Origin: Serinicoccus chungangensis
Lineage (GTDB): Bacteria; Actinomycetota; Actinomycetes; Actinomycetales; Dermatophilaceae
DNA length: 64,000 nucleotides
Direction of reading: 5' to 3'
Assembly (NCBI RefSeq): GCF_006337125.1
Contig: NZ_CP040887.1
Location: 2,046,001-2,110,000, forward strand
The notes beneath the pieces are model-generated. The model saw only the letters and a program-made list of their open reading frames with translations, did no database searches and was not told where the DNA came from. Made by a program: the position numbers and the translations under genes. Positions 57,440 through 64,000 of the stretch are shown here, piece after piece. Each line of letters opens with the position of its first letter. Position 1 is the stretch's first letter.

Positions 57440-58583
57440 CAGCCCACCTCGAGACCGACCTCGGCCCATGCCTCGCGGAGGGGTGTCGACGACCTCGGGC
57501 CGGTCGGCGTACCGCTCCCGGGCCGACAGCACGGTGGCCGCCGCGAACCCGGCGAAGTCGACGTCGCGGGGGATGCGCCCGCGGGTCGCGACGGTGTCGT
57601 ACCAGACCTGGCCGGCGCGTTCCCACGCCCGGCCGCCGAGCCGGGTCGCGAAGAGGTGGAAGGCCTTGTTGGGGATGCCCGAGTTGATGTGCACCCCGCC
57701 GTTGTCGTTGTCGGCGTCGTGCGGCAGGTCGACGAAGTCGTCGAGGTGGGCCGGCTGCGGGTCCCGCCCCAGCACCGGGTCGTCGTAGGCCGTGCCCGGG
57801 TCGGCCATCGAGCGCAGCGCGCGGCCCTGCACCCGGTCGGTGAGCAGGGCGGCACCGATGAGCCAGTCCGCCTCCTGCGCGTCCTGGCCGCGCACCTGCT
57901 GGCTCACCAGCGCACCGAAGACGTCGCAGACGGACTCGTTGAGGGCACCGGGCTGCCCGACGTAGGTCAGGCCGGCGGTGTACTGCACGAGGCCGTGGGA
58001 CAGCTCGTGGGCGATGACGTCCAGGCTCCGGGTGAACCCGGTGAAGTAGACGCCGTCCCCGTCGCCGAAGACCATCTGCCGGCCGTCCCAGAACGCGTTG
58101 GCGTAGCTCTGGCCGTAGTGGACGGTGGCCGCCAGCAGCATCCCCCGGTCGTCCAAGGAGTCGCGGCCGTAGGTGCGGGCCAGGAGCTCCCAGGTGGACC
58201 CGAGCCCGTCGTAGGCCTCGGTGACCGCGGGGTCGTCGGTCTGCGGATCGCCCTCGGCGCGGACCAGCCGCCCGGGCAGCGCGGTGCCGCCGTCGGCGTC
58301 GTGGACGCGGCGCCGCGGGGTCGCCCCCTCCGGGACCGCGGCGCGCTCGCCCTCGTGACGGACGGTGGGCGCGGGCGACCTGACCGGGCATGGTCGCCGG
58401 CAGGATGCCGCCCTGCAGCGGGGCGTGACCGCCGGGCCACCGCGTGGCCTCGATCTCGCGCCGAGCGCGGGTGTCCGCGCTGTCCCGCAGCGTGAGCTCC
58501 ATCGCCGGCGCGAGGTCGGGCTCGGCCCGGGCGATCCGGGTGAGCAGGTAGCCCGGGATGATCGTGCAGCGTGTCCCCGTCAT
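57439..58583 (-). pseudogene. M4 (protealysin/thermolysin-like) metalloprotease, two frameshifts
   Basis: Three reading frames together give one M4 protease. Frame A starts at the ATG 58583 (TRCTIIPGYLLTRIARAEPD, the protealysin propeptide). Frame B, from about 58380 to 57484, gives the propeptide end and catalytic domain: HDADGGTALPGRLVRAEGD, DVIAHELSHGLVQYTAGL with zinc ligands HELSH, ALNESVCDVFGA and GVHINSGIPNKAFHL. Frame C gives the C-terminus LREAWAEVGLEVG and stops at 57439. The second shift lies at a GGGG run (57480-57483, an extra base); the first is between 58340 and 58450. Either a dying gene or assembly errors. A long open frame runs through into mug. Confidence 0.75.
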
Positions 58584-58633
58584 GGCCTCACTGTGCCACG
58601 CGCGGCCGACAGACCCGACGGCTCCGGGAGGGC

Positions 58634-60265
58634 TCAGTCCTTGCCGTCCTGCAGGTACTTCTCGAAGCCCGGGGGCAGCTTCAGACCGGACAGGTCCTGC
58701 CCGGAGGGGGCGTCGTCCCCACCGGCCGCCCCGCCGCCGAAGGCACTCTCGAAGGATTTCTCCCGGGCCGCCTGCTCCTTGGCCACGGCCTCGCGCTCCT
58801 GCTGCGCCCGCTTGGCCGGGTTGCCCGACTTGCCCTTCTTGCGCTGCGGGGCCTTGGCCTTCCGGGCGCCACCGGCACCACCCATGCCGGGCATCCCCGG
58901 CATACCGGGCATGCCGCCGCCCTTCTTGAGCTGGCGCATCATCTTCTGGGCCTCGCCGAAACGCTCGATGAGCTGGTTGACCTCGCCGACGGTCACGCCC
59001 GAGCCCCGGGCGATCCGGGCCCGCCGCGAGCCGTTGATGATCTTCGGGTGCCCGCGCTCCAGCGGCGTCATCGACCGGACCATGGCCTCGACCCGGTCGA
59101 ACTCGCGCTCGTCGAGGGAGTCCAGCTGCGCCTTCATGCCCTGCATCCCCGGCATCATGCCCAGCATCTGCTTGAGCGAGCCCATGCGCTTGATCGCCGA
59201 CATCTGGTCGAGGAAGTCGTCGAAGGTGAAGTCCTCGTCGGAGAGGAACTTGCGGGTCATCTCCCGCGCCTGCGCCTGGTCGAAGGCCTGCTCGGCCTGC
59301 TCGATGAGGGTCAGGACGTCACCCATGTCGAGGATGCGCGAGGCCATCCGGTCGGGGTGGAAGAGCTCGATGTCCTTGACGCCCTCACCGGTGGAGGCGA
59401 AGAGGATCGGCTGGCCGGTCACGGTGGCCACGGACAGCGCCGCACCACCGCGCGCGTCGCCGTCCAGCTTGGAGAGCACCGAGCCGGTGATCCCGACGCC
59501 GTCGGCGAAGGCCTTGGCCGTCTCCACGGCCGCCTGCCCGATCATCGCGTCGATGACGAAGAGCACCTCGTCGGCCCGGGTCTCCAGCCGGATGTCGTGG
59601 GCCTGCCTCATGAGGTCGACGTCGACCGCGAGCCGGCCCGCCGTGTCGATGATGACCACGTCGTGGTTCCGGCGTCGCGCCTCCTCGACGCCGTCCACCG
59701 CCACGTCGACCGGGTCCCCGAAGGAGCGCGTCCCCTCCCCCGAGTCCAGCGCGGCGTCGTGGCCGAAGATGTTGCCGCGCTCGGGCGCGAAGACCGGGAC
59801 GCCGGCGCGCTGGCCGACCACCTCGAGCTGGGTGACGGCGTTGGGTCGCTGCAGGTCGGCGGCGACGAGCAGCGGGGTGTGTCCCTGGTCGGCCAGCCAC
59901 TTGCCCAGCTTGCCCGCGAAGGTCGTCTTGCCCGATCCCTGGAGGCCGGCCAGCATGATGACCGTCGGCGGGTTCTTGGCCAGGTTGAGGCGGCGGGTCT
60001 GGCCACCCAGGATCGCGACGAGCTCCTCGTTGACGATCTTGACGATCTGCTGGGCCGGGTTGAGCGCCTGGTGCACCTCCGCGCCGAGCCCGCGCTCCCG
60101 GATCCGCCCGGTGAACTCCTTGACCACCGGCAGCGCGACGTCCGCGTCCAGCAGCGCCATCCGGATGTCGCGGACGGTGGAGTTGAGGTCGGACTCGGTG
60201 ACGGTGCCCTTGCGCTTGAGGTTGCGGAAGGTCTGCGTCAGGCGGTCGGAGAGGCTGGTGAACAC
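58634..60265 (-). CDS. ffh: Signal recognition particle protein Ffh
   Basis: 543 aa. SRP GTPase that carries nascent membrane proteins to FtsY. N domain, then G domain with GLQGSGKTTFAGKLGKWL (P-loop), DTAGRLAVDVDLMRQ, TKLDG-like SVLSKLDGDARGG, and the Met-rich M domain with MPGMPGMPGMGG and a Gly/Pro-rich tail that is longer than usual. The GTG at 60265 is chosen: TATCCT lies seven bases before it (leaderless), and conserved VFTSLSDRL begins there. Confidence 0.96.
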   Translation of the reverse strand: MFTSLSDRLTQTFRNLKRKGTVTESDLNSTVRDIRMALLDADVALPVVKEFTGRIRERGLGAEVHQALNPAQQIVKIVNEELVAILGGQTRRLNLAKNPPTVIMLAGLQGSGKTTFAGKLGKWLADQGHTPLLVAADLQRPNAVTQLEVVGQRAGVPVFAPERGNIFGHDAALDSGEGTRSFGDPVDVAVDGVEEARRRNHDVVIIDTAGRLAVDVDLMRQAHDIRLETRADEVLFVIDAMIGQAAVETAKAFADGVGITGSVLSKLDGDARGGAALSVATVTGQPILFASTGEGVKDIELFHPDRMASRILDMGDVLTLIEQAEQAFDQAQAREMTRKFLSDEDFTFDDFLDQMSAIKRMGSLKQMLGMMPGMQGMKAQLDSLDEREFDRVEAMVRSMTPLERGHPKIINGSRRARIARGSGVTVGEVNQLIERFGEAQKMMRQLKKGGGMPGMPGMPGMGGAGGARKAKAPQRKKGKSGNPAKRAQQEREAVAKEQAAREKSFESAFGGGAAGGDDAPSGQDLSGLKLPPGFEKYLQDGKD

Positions 60266-60272
60266 CCGCCCA

Positions 60273-60278
60273 AGGATA
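60273..60278 (-). promoter_or_regulatory. Likely leaderless -10 element of ffh
   Basis: TATCCT on the minus strand, with seven bases to the GTG at 60265. No Shine-Dalgarno. Confidence 0.5.
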
Positions 60279-60347
60279 CGTGCCGGTCCGCCTCCTCGGC
60301 GTCGCCCGTCCACCGACGGCCACCGCGCGGCCGGGCCGGGGCGTCCG

Positions 60348-60353
60348 CATACT
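60348..60353 (+). promoter_or_regulatory. Likely leaderless -10 element of the DUF2236 gene
   Basis: CATACT (close to TATACT), with six bases to the GTG at 60360. The two divergent genes ffh and DUF2236 both look leaderless. Confidence 0.5.
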
Positions 60354-60359
60354 GGAGCC

Positions 60360-61301
60360 GTGCCCCCGTCCGACCTCGCCGCCGCCGCGCGGCGGCGGCT
60401 GTCGTTGGCGCTGCGGGAGCGGGTCGCCGGGCCCGACGCCGCCCGCCGGGCCGAGGCCGTCTGGCTCGCGCCCGGACCCCGGCGCCACGCCCCGCACGAC
60501 CCGATCTGCCGGGTGCACGGGCACGCGGGGATGTATGCCGGTGGCATCCGCGCGCTGCTCCTGCAGTCGCTGCACCCGCTGGCCATGGCGGGCGTCGGGC
60601 AGCACTCCGGCTACCGCGGGGACCCGTGGGGCCGTCTGCAGCGCACCAGCGAGTTCATCGCGATGACGACCTACGGCCCGGTGGACTCGGCGCGCCGGGT
60701 GCTCGACCGGGTCAACCGGGTGCACCGGACCGTCGTCGGCACCGCCGACGACGGTCGTCCCTACGCCGCCACCGACAGCCACCTGCTGCGCTGGGTGCAC
60801 GTCGCGGAGATCGACAGCTTCCTGCGCGCCCACCAGCACTACGCCCGGACGCCCCTCACGGCGGCCGAGGCCGACACCTACGTGGCGCAGACCTCGTGGG
60901 CCGCCGGGCAGCTCGGCGTCCTCGACCCACCCCGGACGGTCGAGGAGCTCGGGAAGGCGCTGACGGCATACCGCCCCGAGCTGGAGGCGAGCGAGGGGGC
61001 ACGCGACGTGGCCCGCTTCCTGCTCGCCGAGCCCCCGCTGCCCCGGGCGGCCCGGCCGGGCTTCTGGCTGCTGGCCGCGGGCGCGGTCACCCTGCTGCCC
61101 GGGTATGCCCGGGACCTGCTCGACCTGCACCTGCCGGGACCCGCGCGCCCGCTCGAGCCGGCCGCCCTGGCCCTGCTGGACCCGCTCGGCCGGCTGGGCA
61201 CCGCCGCCGTCGGCTGGGCGCTGTCCGACCCGCGGGACCCGCGCAACGCGCCCACCAGCTCGGCGGTGGTGGACCGGACCGGCCCGCTGCACGACTCCTA
61301 G
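60360..61301 (+). CDS. DUF2236 oxygenase (MpaB/latex-clearing-protein-like)
   Basis: 313 aa. The domain begins with CRVHGHAGMYAGGIRALLLQ and continues with LHPLAMAGVGQHSGYRGDPW and RTSEFIAMTTYG, typical of the ER-bound-oxygenase MpaB/rubber-oxygenase fold, which carries a histidine-coordinated haem b in latex clearing protein. Histidines HPLAM and HVAEIDSFLRAHQHY are visible. The real substrate is unknown. GTG start from promoter spacing. Confidence 0.83.
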   Translation: MPPSDLAAAARRRLSLALRERVAGPDAARRAEAVWLAPGPRRHAPHDPICRVHGHAGMYAGGIRALLLQSLHPLAMAGVGQHSGYRGDPWGRLQRTSEFIAMTTYGPVDSARRVLDRVNRVHRTVVGTADDGRPYAATDSHLLRWVHVAEIDSFLRAHQHYARTPLTAAEADTYVAQTSWAAGQLGVLDPPRTVEELGKALTAYRPELEASEGARDVARFLLAEPPLPRAARPGFWLLAAGAVTLLPGYARDLLDLHLPGPARPLEPAALALLDPLGRLGTAAVGWALSDPRDPRNAPTSSAVVDRTGPLHDS

Positions 61302-61313
61302 CGTGAACGTGGT

Positions 61314-61341
61314 CCGGTGCCGTGATGCAGCACGGCACCGG
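61314..61341. terminator. Bidirectional hairpin between DUF2236 and ftsY
   Basis: An 11-bp stem (61314-61324 with 61331-61341) and a 6-base loop. Between convergent stops at 61301 and 61379. No T-run. Confidence 0.75.
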
Positions 61342-61378
61342 GACAGGTGCTGGCCACGAGTGGCCGACGGTCGGCCGG

Positions 61379-62569
61379 TCAGCCGACGATGGCGCCGACG
61401 AAGGCCTCCGCGTCGAACGGCGCCAGGTCGTCCGGGCCCTCACCGAGACCGATGAGCTTGACGGGGACCCCGAGCTTGCGCTGCACGTTGACGACGATGC
61501 CGCCCTTGGCGGTGCCGTCCAGCTTGGTCAGCACGATGCCCGTGATGGCGACCTCCTTGGCGAACTCCTCGGCCTGCCGCATGCCGTTCTGCCCGGTCGT
61601 CGCGTCGAGGACGAGCAGCACCTCGCCCACCGGGGCGACCTTCTCCACGACCCGCTTGATCTTGCCCAGCTCGTCCATGAGGCCACGCTTGGTGTGCAGG
61701 CGCCCCGCGGTGTCGACGAGCACGACGTCGACCTCGGCCTCGACCCCGCTCCTGACCGCGTCGAAGGCCACGGACGCGGGGTCGGCCCCCTCGGTGTGCG
61801 AGCGCACGGTGGGCACGCCCACCCGCTCTCCCCAGGTCTGCAGCTGGTCGGCGGCGGCGGCGCGGAAGGTGTCGGCGGCGCCGAAGAGCACGTCCTTGTC
61901 CTCGGCCACCAGCACGCGGCCGAGCTTGCCCACGGTCGTCGTCTTGCCGGTGCCGTTGACACCCACCACGAGGATGACCGCCGGGTGCTCGCCGGTGCGG
62001 CTGGCCGCGATCCGCCGGTCCAGCGTCGGGTCCACCAGCCGCAGCAGGTCGTCGTGGAGCCACTGCCGCACCTGCTGGGGGTCGCTGGTCCCCTCGACCT
62101 TCACCCGGGTGCGCAGCGAGTCGACGAGCTCCTGGGTGGCCTCCACGCCGAGGTCCGAGGCCAGCAGGGTGTCCTCGACGTCCTCCCACGCCTGCTCGTC
62201 CAGCCCGCCGCGGGACAGCAGCGAGAGCAGCGCCTGGCCGATGGCGGTGTTGGACCGGGCCAGCCGGGCCCGGAGCCGCTGCAGCCGGCCGCGCGCGGAG
62301 TCGGGCCGCTCGAGGGTGGGGGTCGGCGCCTCGGGCTCCTCGACGGCGACACCGCCGCCGCGGTTGTCGACCTCCCCGGGGGCGGGCCGCTCCTCGACGA
62401 GCACGTCCCCCTCGGGGGCGTCTGCCTCCGGTCGTCCGTCGCCGTCCAGGGTCGCGGTGTCCCCACCACGACCGCGCACCAGCGCGACCAGCAGCGCGAG
62501 ACCCCCGAGCACCACGACGGTGACGAGGGTCAGAATCTCCCAGAGCTCATTGATCGGTCCCACGGGCAC
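61379..62569 (-). CDS. ftsY: SRP receptor FtsY
   Basis: 396 aa. Membrane-bound partner of Ffh. An N-terminal hydrophobic helix (ILTLVTVVVLGGLALLVALV) and an acidic A domain (about 35-90) precede the NG GTPase: LVVGVNGTGKTTTVGKLGRV, DTFRAAAADQLQTW, LVDTAGRLHTKRGLMDEL and LTKLDGTAKGG. The actinobacterial type anchors itself by the N-terminal helix. GTG start at 62569. Confidence 0.95.
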   Translation of the reverse strand: MPVGPINELWEILTLVTVVVLGGLALLVALVRGRGGDTATLDGDGRPEADAPEGDVLVEERPAPGEVDNRGGGVAVEEPEAPTPTLERPDSARGRLQRLRARLARSNTAIGQALLSLLSRGGLDEQAWEDVEDTLLASDLGVEATQELVDSLRTRVKVEGTSDPQQVRQWLHDDLLRLVDPTLDRRIAASRTGEHPAVILVVGVNGTGKTTTVGKLGRVLVAEDKDVLFGAADTFRAAAADQLQTWGERVGVPTVRSHTEGADPASVAFDAVRSGVEAEVDVVLVDTAGRLHTKRGLMDELGKIKRVVEKVAPVGEVLLVLDATTGQNGMRQAEEFAKEVAITGIVLTKLDGTAKGGIVVNVQRKLGVPVKLIGLGEGPDDLAPFDAEAFVGAIVG

Positions 62570-62612
62570 AGTGTCTCAGAGGCCGGGCCCGGCCCGGGAC
62601 GAGAGCGTCGGC

Positions 62613-63068
62613 TCAGCTGGCGGCGCGGTACTGCTCGGCCCGGCCGTCCTCGGCGTCGTCCCGCTCGCGGGTCGCCTCGGACCCCGGGGCGACCGGGGTC
62701 TCGGCCCGGGAGCCGGCCGCGCCCTGGTCCGCCGCGCCGGCGGGGCCGGAACCGCGACCGGCGGAGCCTGCCCCCGCCGCAGGTGCGCTCGCCGCGGGTG
62801 CGCTCGTGGCCGGCGCCTCGGCGGTCTCGGCCTGCGCCGGGCGGCGCTGCTGGCGGATGGACTGGGTGCGCTCGGCCGCGGACCGGCCGAGCTGCTCCCC
62901 CCGGCTGCGCACCTGCTCACCGCGTCGGCGGGCACCCGCGATGAGCTCCTCGCCCTCAGGGGTCCAGAACTGGCCGCGGCCCTCGCGACGGGCCCCGATC
63001 ATGACGTAGCCCACGACCCCCGCGCCCAGGGCGACACACAGGAGCATGGCCAGGACGAGTGCAAGCAT
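62613..63068 (-). CDS. Small single-span membrane protein with low-complexity tail
   Basis: 151 aa, not recognised. An N-terminal hydrophobic helix (LALVLAMLLCVALGAGVVGY) then basic residues, GQFWTPEGEELIAGARR, and an Ala/Gly/Ser/Glu tail from about residue 70. The short conserved-looking juxtamembrane segment and its position just before ftsY on the same strand suggest an actinobacterial orphan associated with the membrane. The start is an ATG (63068). Confidence 0.6.
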   Translation of the reverse strand: MLALVLAMLLCVALGAGVVGYVMIGARREGRGQFWTPEGEELIAGARRRGEQVRSRGEQLGRSAAERTQSIRQQRRPAQAETAEAPATSAPAASAPAAGAGSAGRGSGPAGAADQGAAGSRAETPVAPGSEATRERDDAEDGRAEQYRAAS

Positions 63069-63158
63069 GGAGCCAGTGTGCCGCGCCGGACGGCGCGGGA
63101 CCGAACACGACCACGGCGTGTCCCGCGCGTGTCGCGCCGATCGTGAGCCGACTCACAG

Positions 63159-63289
63159 CACCGGACGCGTGGAGGGGCCGCACCGGACGCGTGGAAAGGC
63201 CGCACCGGACGCGCGGAGAGACCGCACCGGACGCGTGGAGGGGCCGCACCGGACGCGTGGAAAGGCCGCACCGGACGCGCGGAGGGCCG
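63159..63289. repeat. Tandem array of six 22-bp repeats (VNTR-like)
   Basis: Units start at 63159, 63181, 63203, 63225, 63247 and 63269, each opening CACCGGACGCG and ending in a variable G/A tract and CCG; the last unit is 21 bases. Variants come in order (T-GGAGGGG, T-GGAAAGG, C-GGAGAGA) repeated twice, so a 66-bp block was duplicated. It lies between the small membrane-protein gene and the TPR-like gene, ending one base before the TPR-like stop codon. There are no unique spacers, so it is not CRISPR. Confidence 0.9.
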
Positions 63290-63290
63290 C

Positions 63291-63797
63291 TCAGCCCGGG
63301 AGCTCGCGCCCGATGCGGCCCAGCGTCTGCCGGGTGGAGGCGACCAGCCCGGCGTCCCCCGCGCGCTCCCGCAGCCGCAGGGCGCGGACGGCGGCCGCGT
63401 GCGCCTCGGCATACCTGCCCTCGTCGAAGAGCAGCTTGGCGCGGTGCTGGTGGACCAGTGCCGTCCGGGGCTCGTCGTCGACCAGCACCTCCTCGGCGGC
63501 GTCCAGCAGCTCGTGCGCGTCGACGAACTCCTCGCGCCAGTGGTGCACGTGGGCCAGGCGCACCGCCGCCACAGCCCACGCAGGGGTCCCGGGCTCCCGC
63601 TCGAGCAGGCGGTCCTGGCCCGCGGCGAGCGCCGCGTCCAGCTCGCCCAGCATCCGCAGCAGGGCCACCGCGTGCGGGTCCTGCGGGGTCTCCTCGACCC
63701 ACTCGCGCGTCTCGTCCTCGTCGAGCAGCTCCTCGCGCAGGGTCTCGTTGTCGATGACGTACGCGGGGAACTCGGCCCCGCCGAAGACGACGGTCAC
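63291..63797 (-). CDS. TPR-like helical protein
   Basis: 168 aa, acidic. Antiparallel helix repeats resemble tetratricopeptide units: [40 protein letters not shown] and [20 protein letters not shown]. No catalytic motif. Function unknown; probably a protein-protein adaptor. The GTG at 63797 overlaps the smc stop by four bases (GTGA), so it is translated with smc. Homologues are expected only in close relatives. Confidence 0.7.
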   Translation of the reverse strand: MTVVFGGAEFPAYVIDNETLREELLDEDETREWVEETPQDPHAVALLRMLGELDAALAAGQDRLLEREPGTPAWAVAAVRLAHVHHWREEFVDAHELLDAAEEVLVDDEPRTALVHQHRAKLLFDEGRYAEAHAAAVRALRLRERAGDAGLVASTRQTLGRIGRELPG

Positions 63798-64000
63798 GCC
63801 GGCGCCGGCTCGGGAGCACGGGTGGGGGGCTCGACCCCGTCGGCGGCGACGTCCTTGATCCGCTGGCTGACCACGGTGGTCACGCCGTCCCCGCGCATCG
63901 AGACGCCGTAGAGCGCGTCGGCGATCTCCATCGTCCGCTTCTGGTGGGTGATGACGATGAGCTGGCTGGAGTCGCGCAGCTCCTCGAAGAGCGTGATGAG
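63794..64000 (-). CDS. smc: Chromosome segregation protein SMC, C-terminal end only
   Basis: 69 codons at the 3' end of a gene running out of the window. [37 protein letters not shown] and [13 protein letters not shown] are the D-loop/C-terminal ATPase part of SMC (H-loop region ITHQKRTM). The last ~20 residues are Pro/Ala/Glu-rich. SMC organises the chromosome for segregation. The next gene starts with an overlap. Confidence 0.93.
   Translation of the reverse strand, partial: LITLFEELRDSSQLIVITHQKRTMEIADALYGVSMRGDGVTTVVSQRIKDVAADGVEPPTRAPEPAPA

Noticed and set aside
58571..61306. Long plus-strand frames over ffh and M4
   Set aside because: Antisense to ffh, whose motifs (GLQGSGKTT, Met-rich domain) are unmistakable. 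The plus-strand protein has no domain.
63159..63289. CRISPR array
   Set aside because: Units follow one another directly, without spacers, and no cas gene is near.

Overview
The window is about 72% G+C (my estimate) and densely packed with housekeeping genes. The gene order is that of an actinobacterium, most likely a Micrococcales member of the Ornithinimicrobium/Serinicoccus/Janibacter type. That placement is inferred from gene order, the glyoxylate regulator RamB, DUF2469, and leaderless TAnnnT promoters. I see no rRNA, tRNA, CRISPR array, prophage or insertion sequence, and no gene-free stretch longer than about 270 bases.

Layout from left to right. 1-12.7 kb: a truncated DUF255/YyaL protein, an LCP cell-wall ligase, a TSUP permease, proS, a class V aminotransferase, an esterase, a secreted M28 aminopeptidase, an S9 peptidase and a GNAT enzyme. 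12.8-19.4 kb: a glycerol operon (glpD-glpF-glpK), then a polar amino-acid ABC transporter. 19.4-25.3 kb, minus strand: the MEP isoprenoid genes dxr and ispG with the Rip1/RseP protease, extended by a cupin-GNAT fusion, a uridine-kinase-like protein and an SRPBCC protein. 25.4-27.9 kb: a small cassette with WXG100-like and possibly EspG-like features, the best candidate for an undescribed system here. 28-31 kb: a propionyl-CoA synthetase-like enzyme and a LOG-like protein.

31.2-37.7 kb, minus strand: rpsB-tsf, a degenerate NUDIX/winged-helix regulator, then pyrH-frr-cdsA-rlmN. 38-40.7 kb: an aminotransferase, an RDD membrane protein and a XerC-like recombinase. 40.7-50.2 kb: the conserved run rpsP-khpA-rimM-trmD, serB (opposite strand), rplS, lepB-rnhB-DUF2469, yraN-comM-dprA-M23. 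50.3-55 kb: ramB diverging from aceA-aceB (glyoxylate shunt), with a 15-bp palindrome in the shared promoter. 55-64 kb: an amidohydrolase, a GNAT-like protein, mug, a broken M4 metalloprotease gene, ffh, a DUF2236 oxygenase, ftsY, a small membrane protein, a 22-bp tandem repeat, a TPR-like protein and the 3' end of smc.

Two window-wide patterns stand out. The octamer GGTATGCC (or its complement GGCATACC) occurs 27 times on both strands and in every reading frame, against about 2 expected. It brings rare codons (TAT, GCA, CAT, ATA) with it. Many genes also have a TAnnnT hexamer 6-8 nt before the start codon, as expected for leaderless transcripts. Several genes are apparently broken at short G or C runs, so these breaks may be assembly errors.
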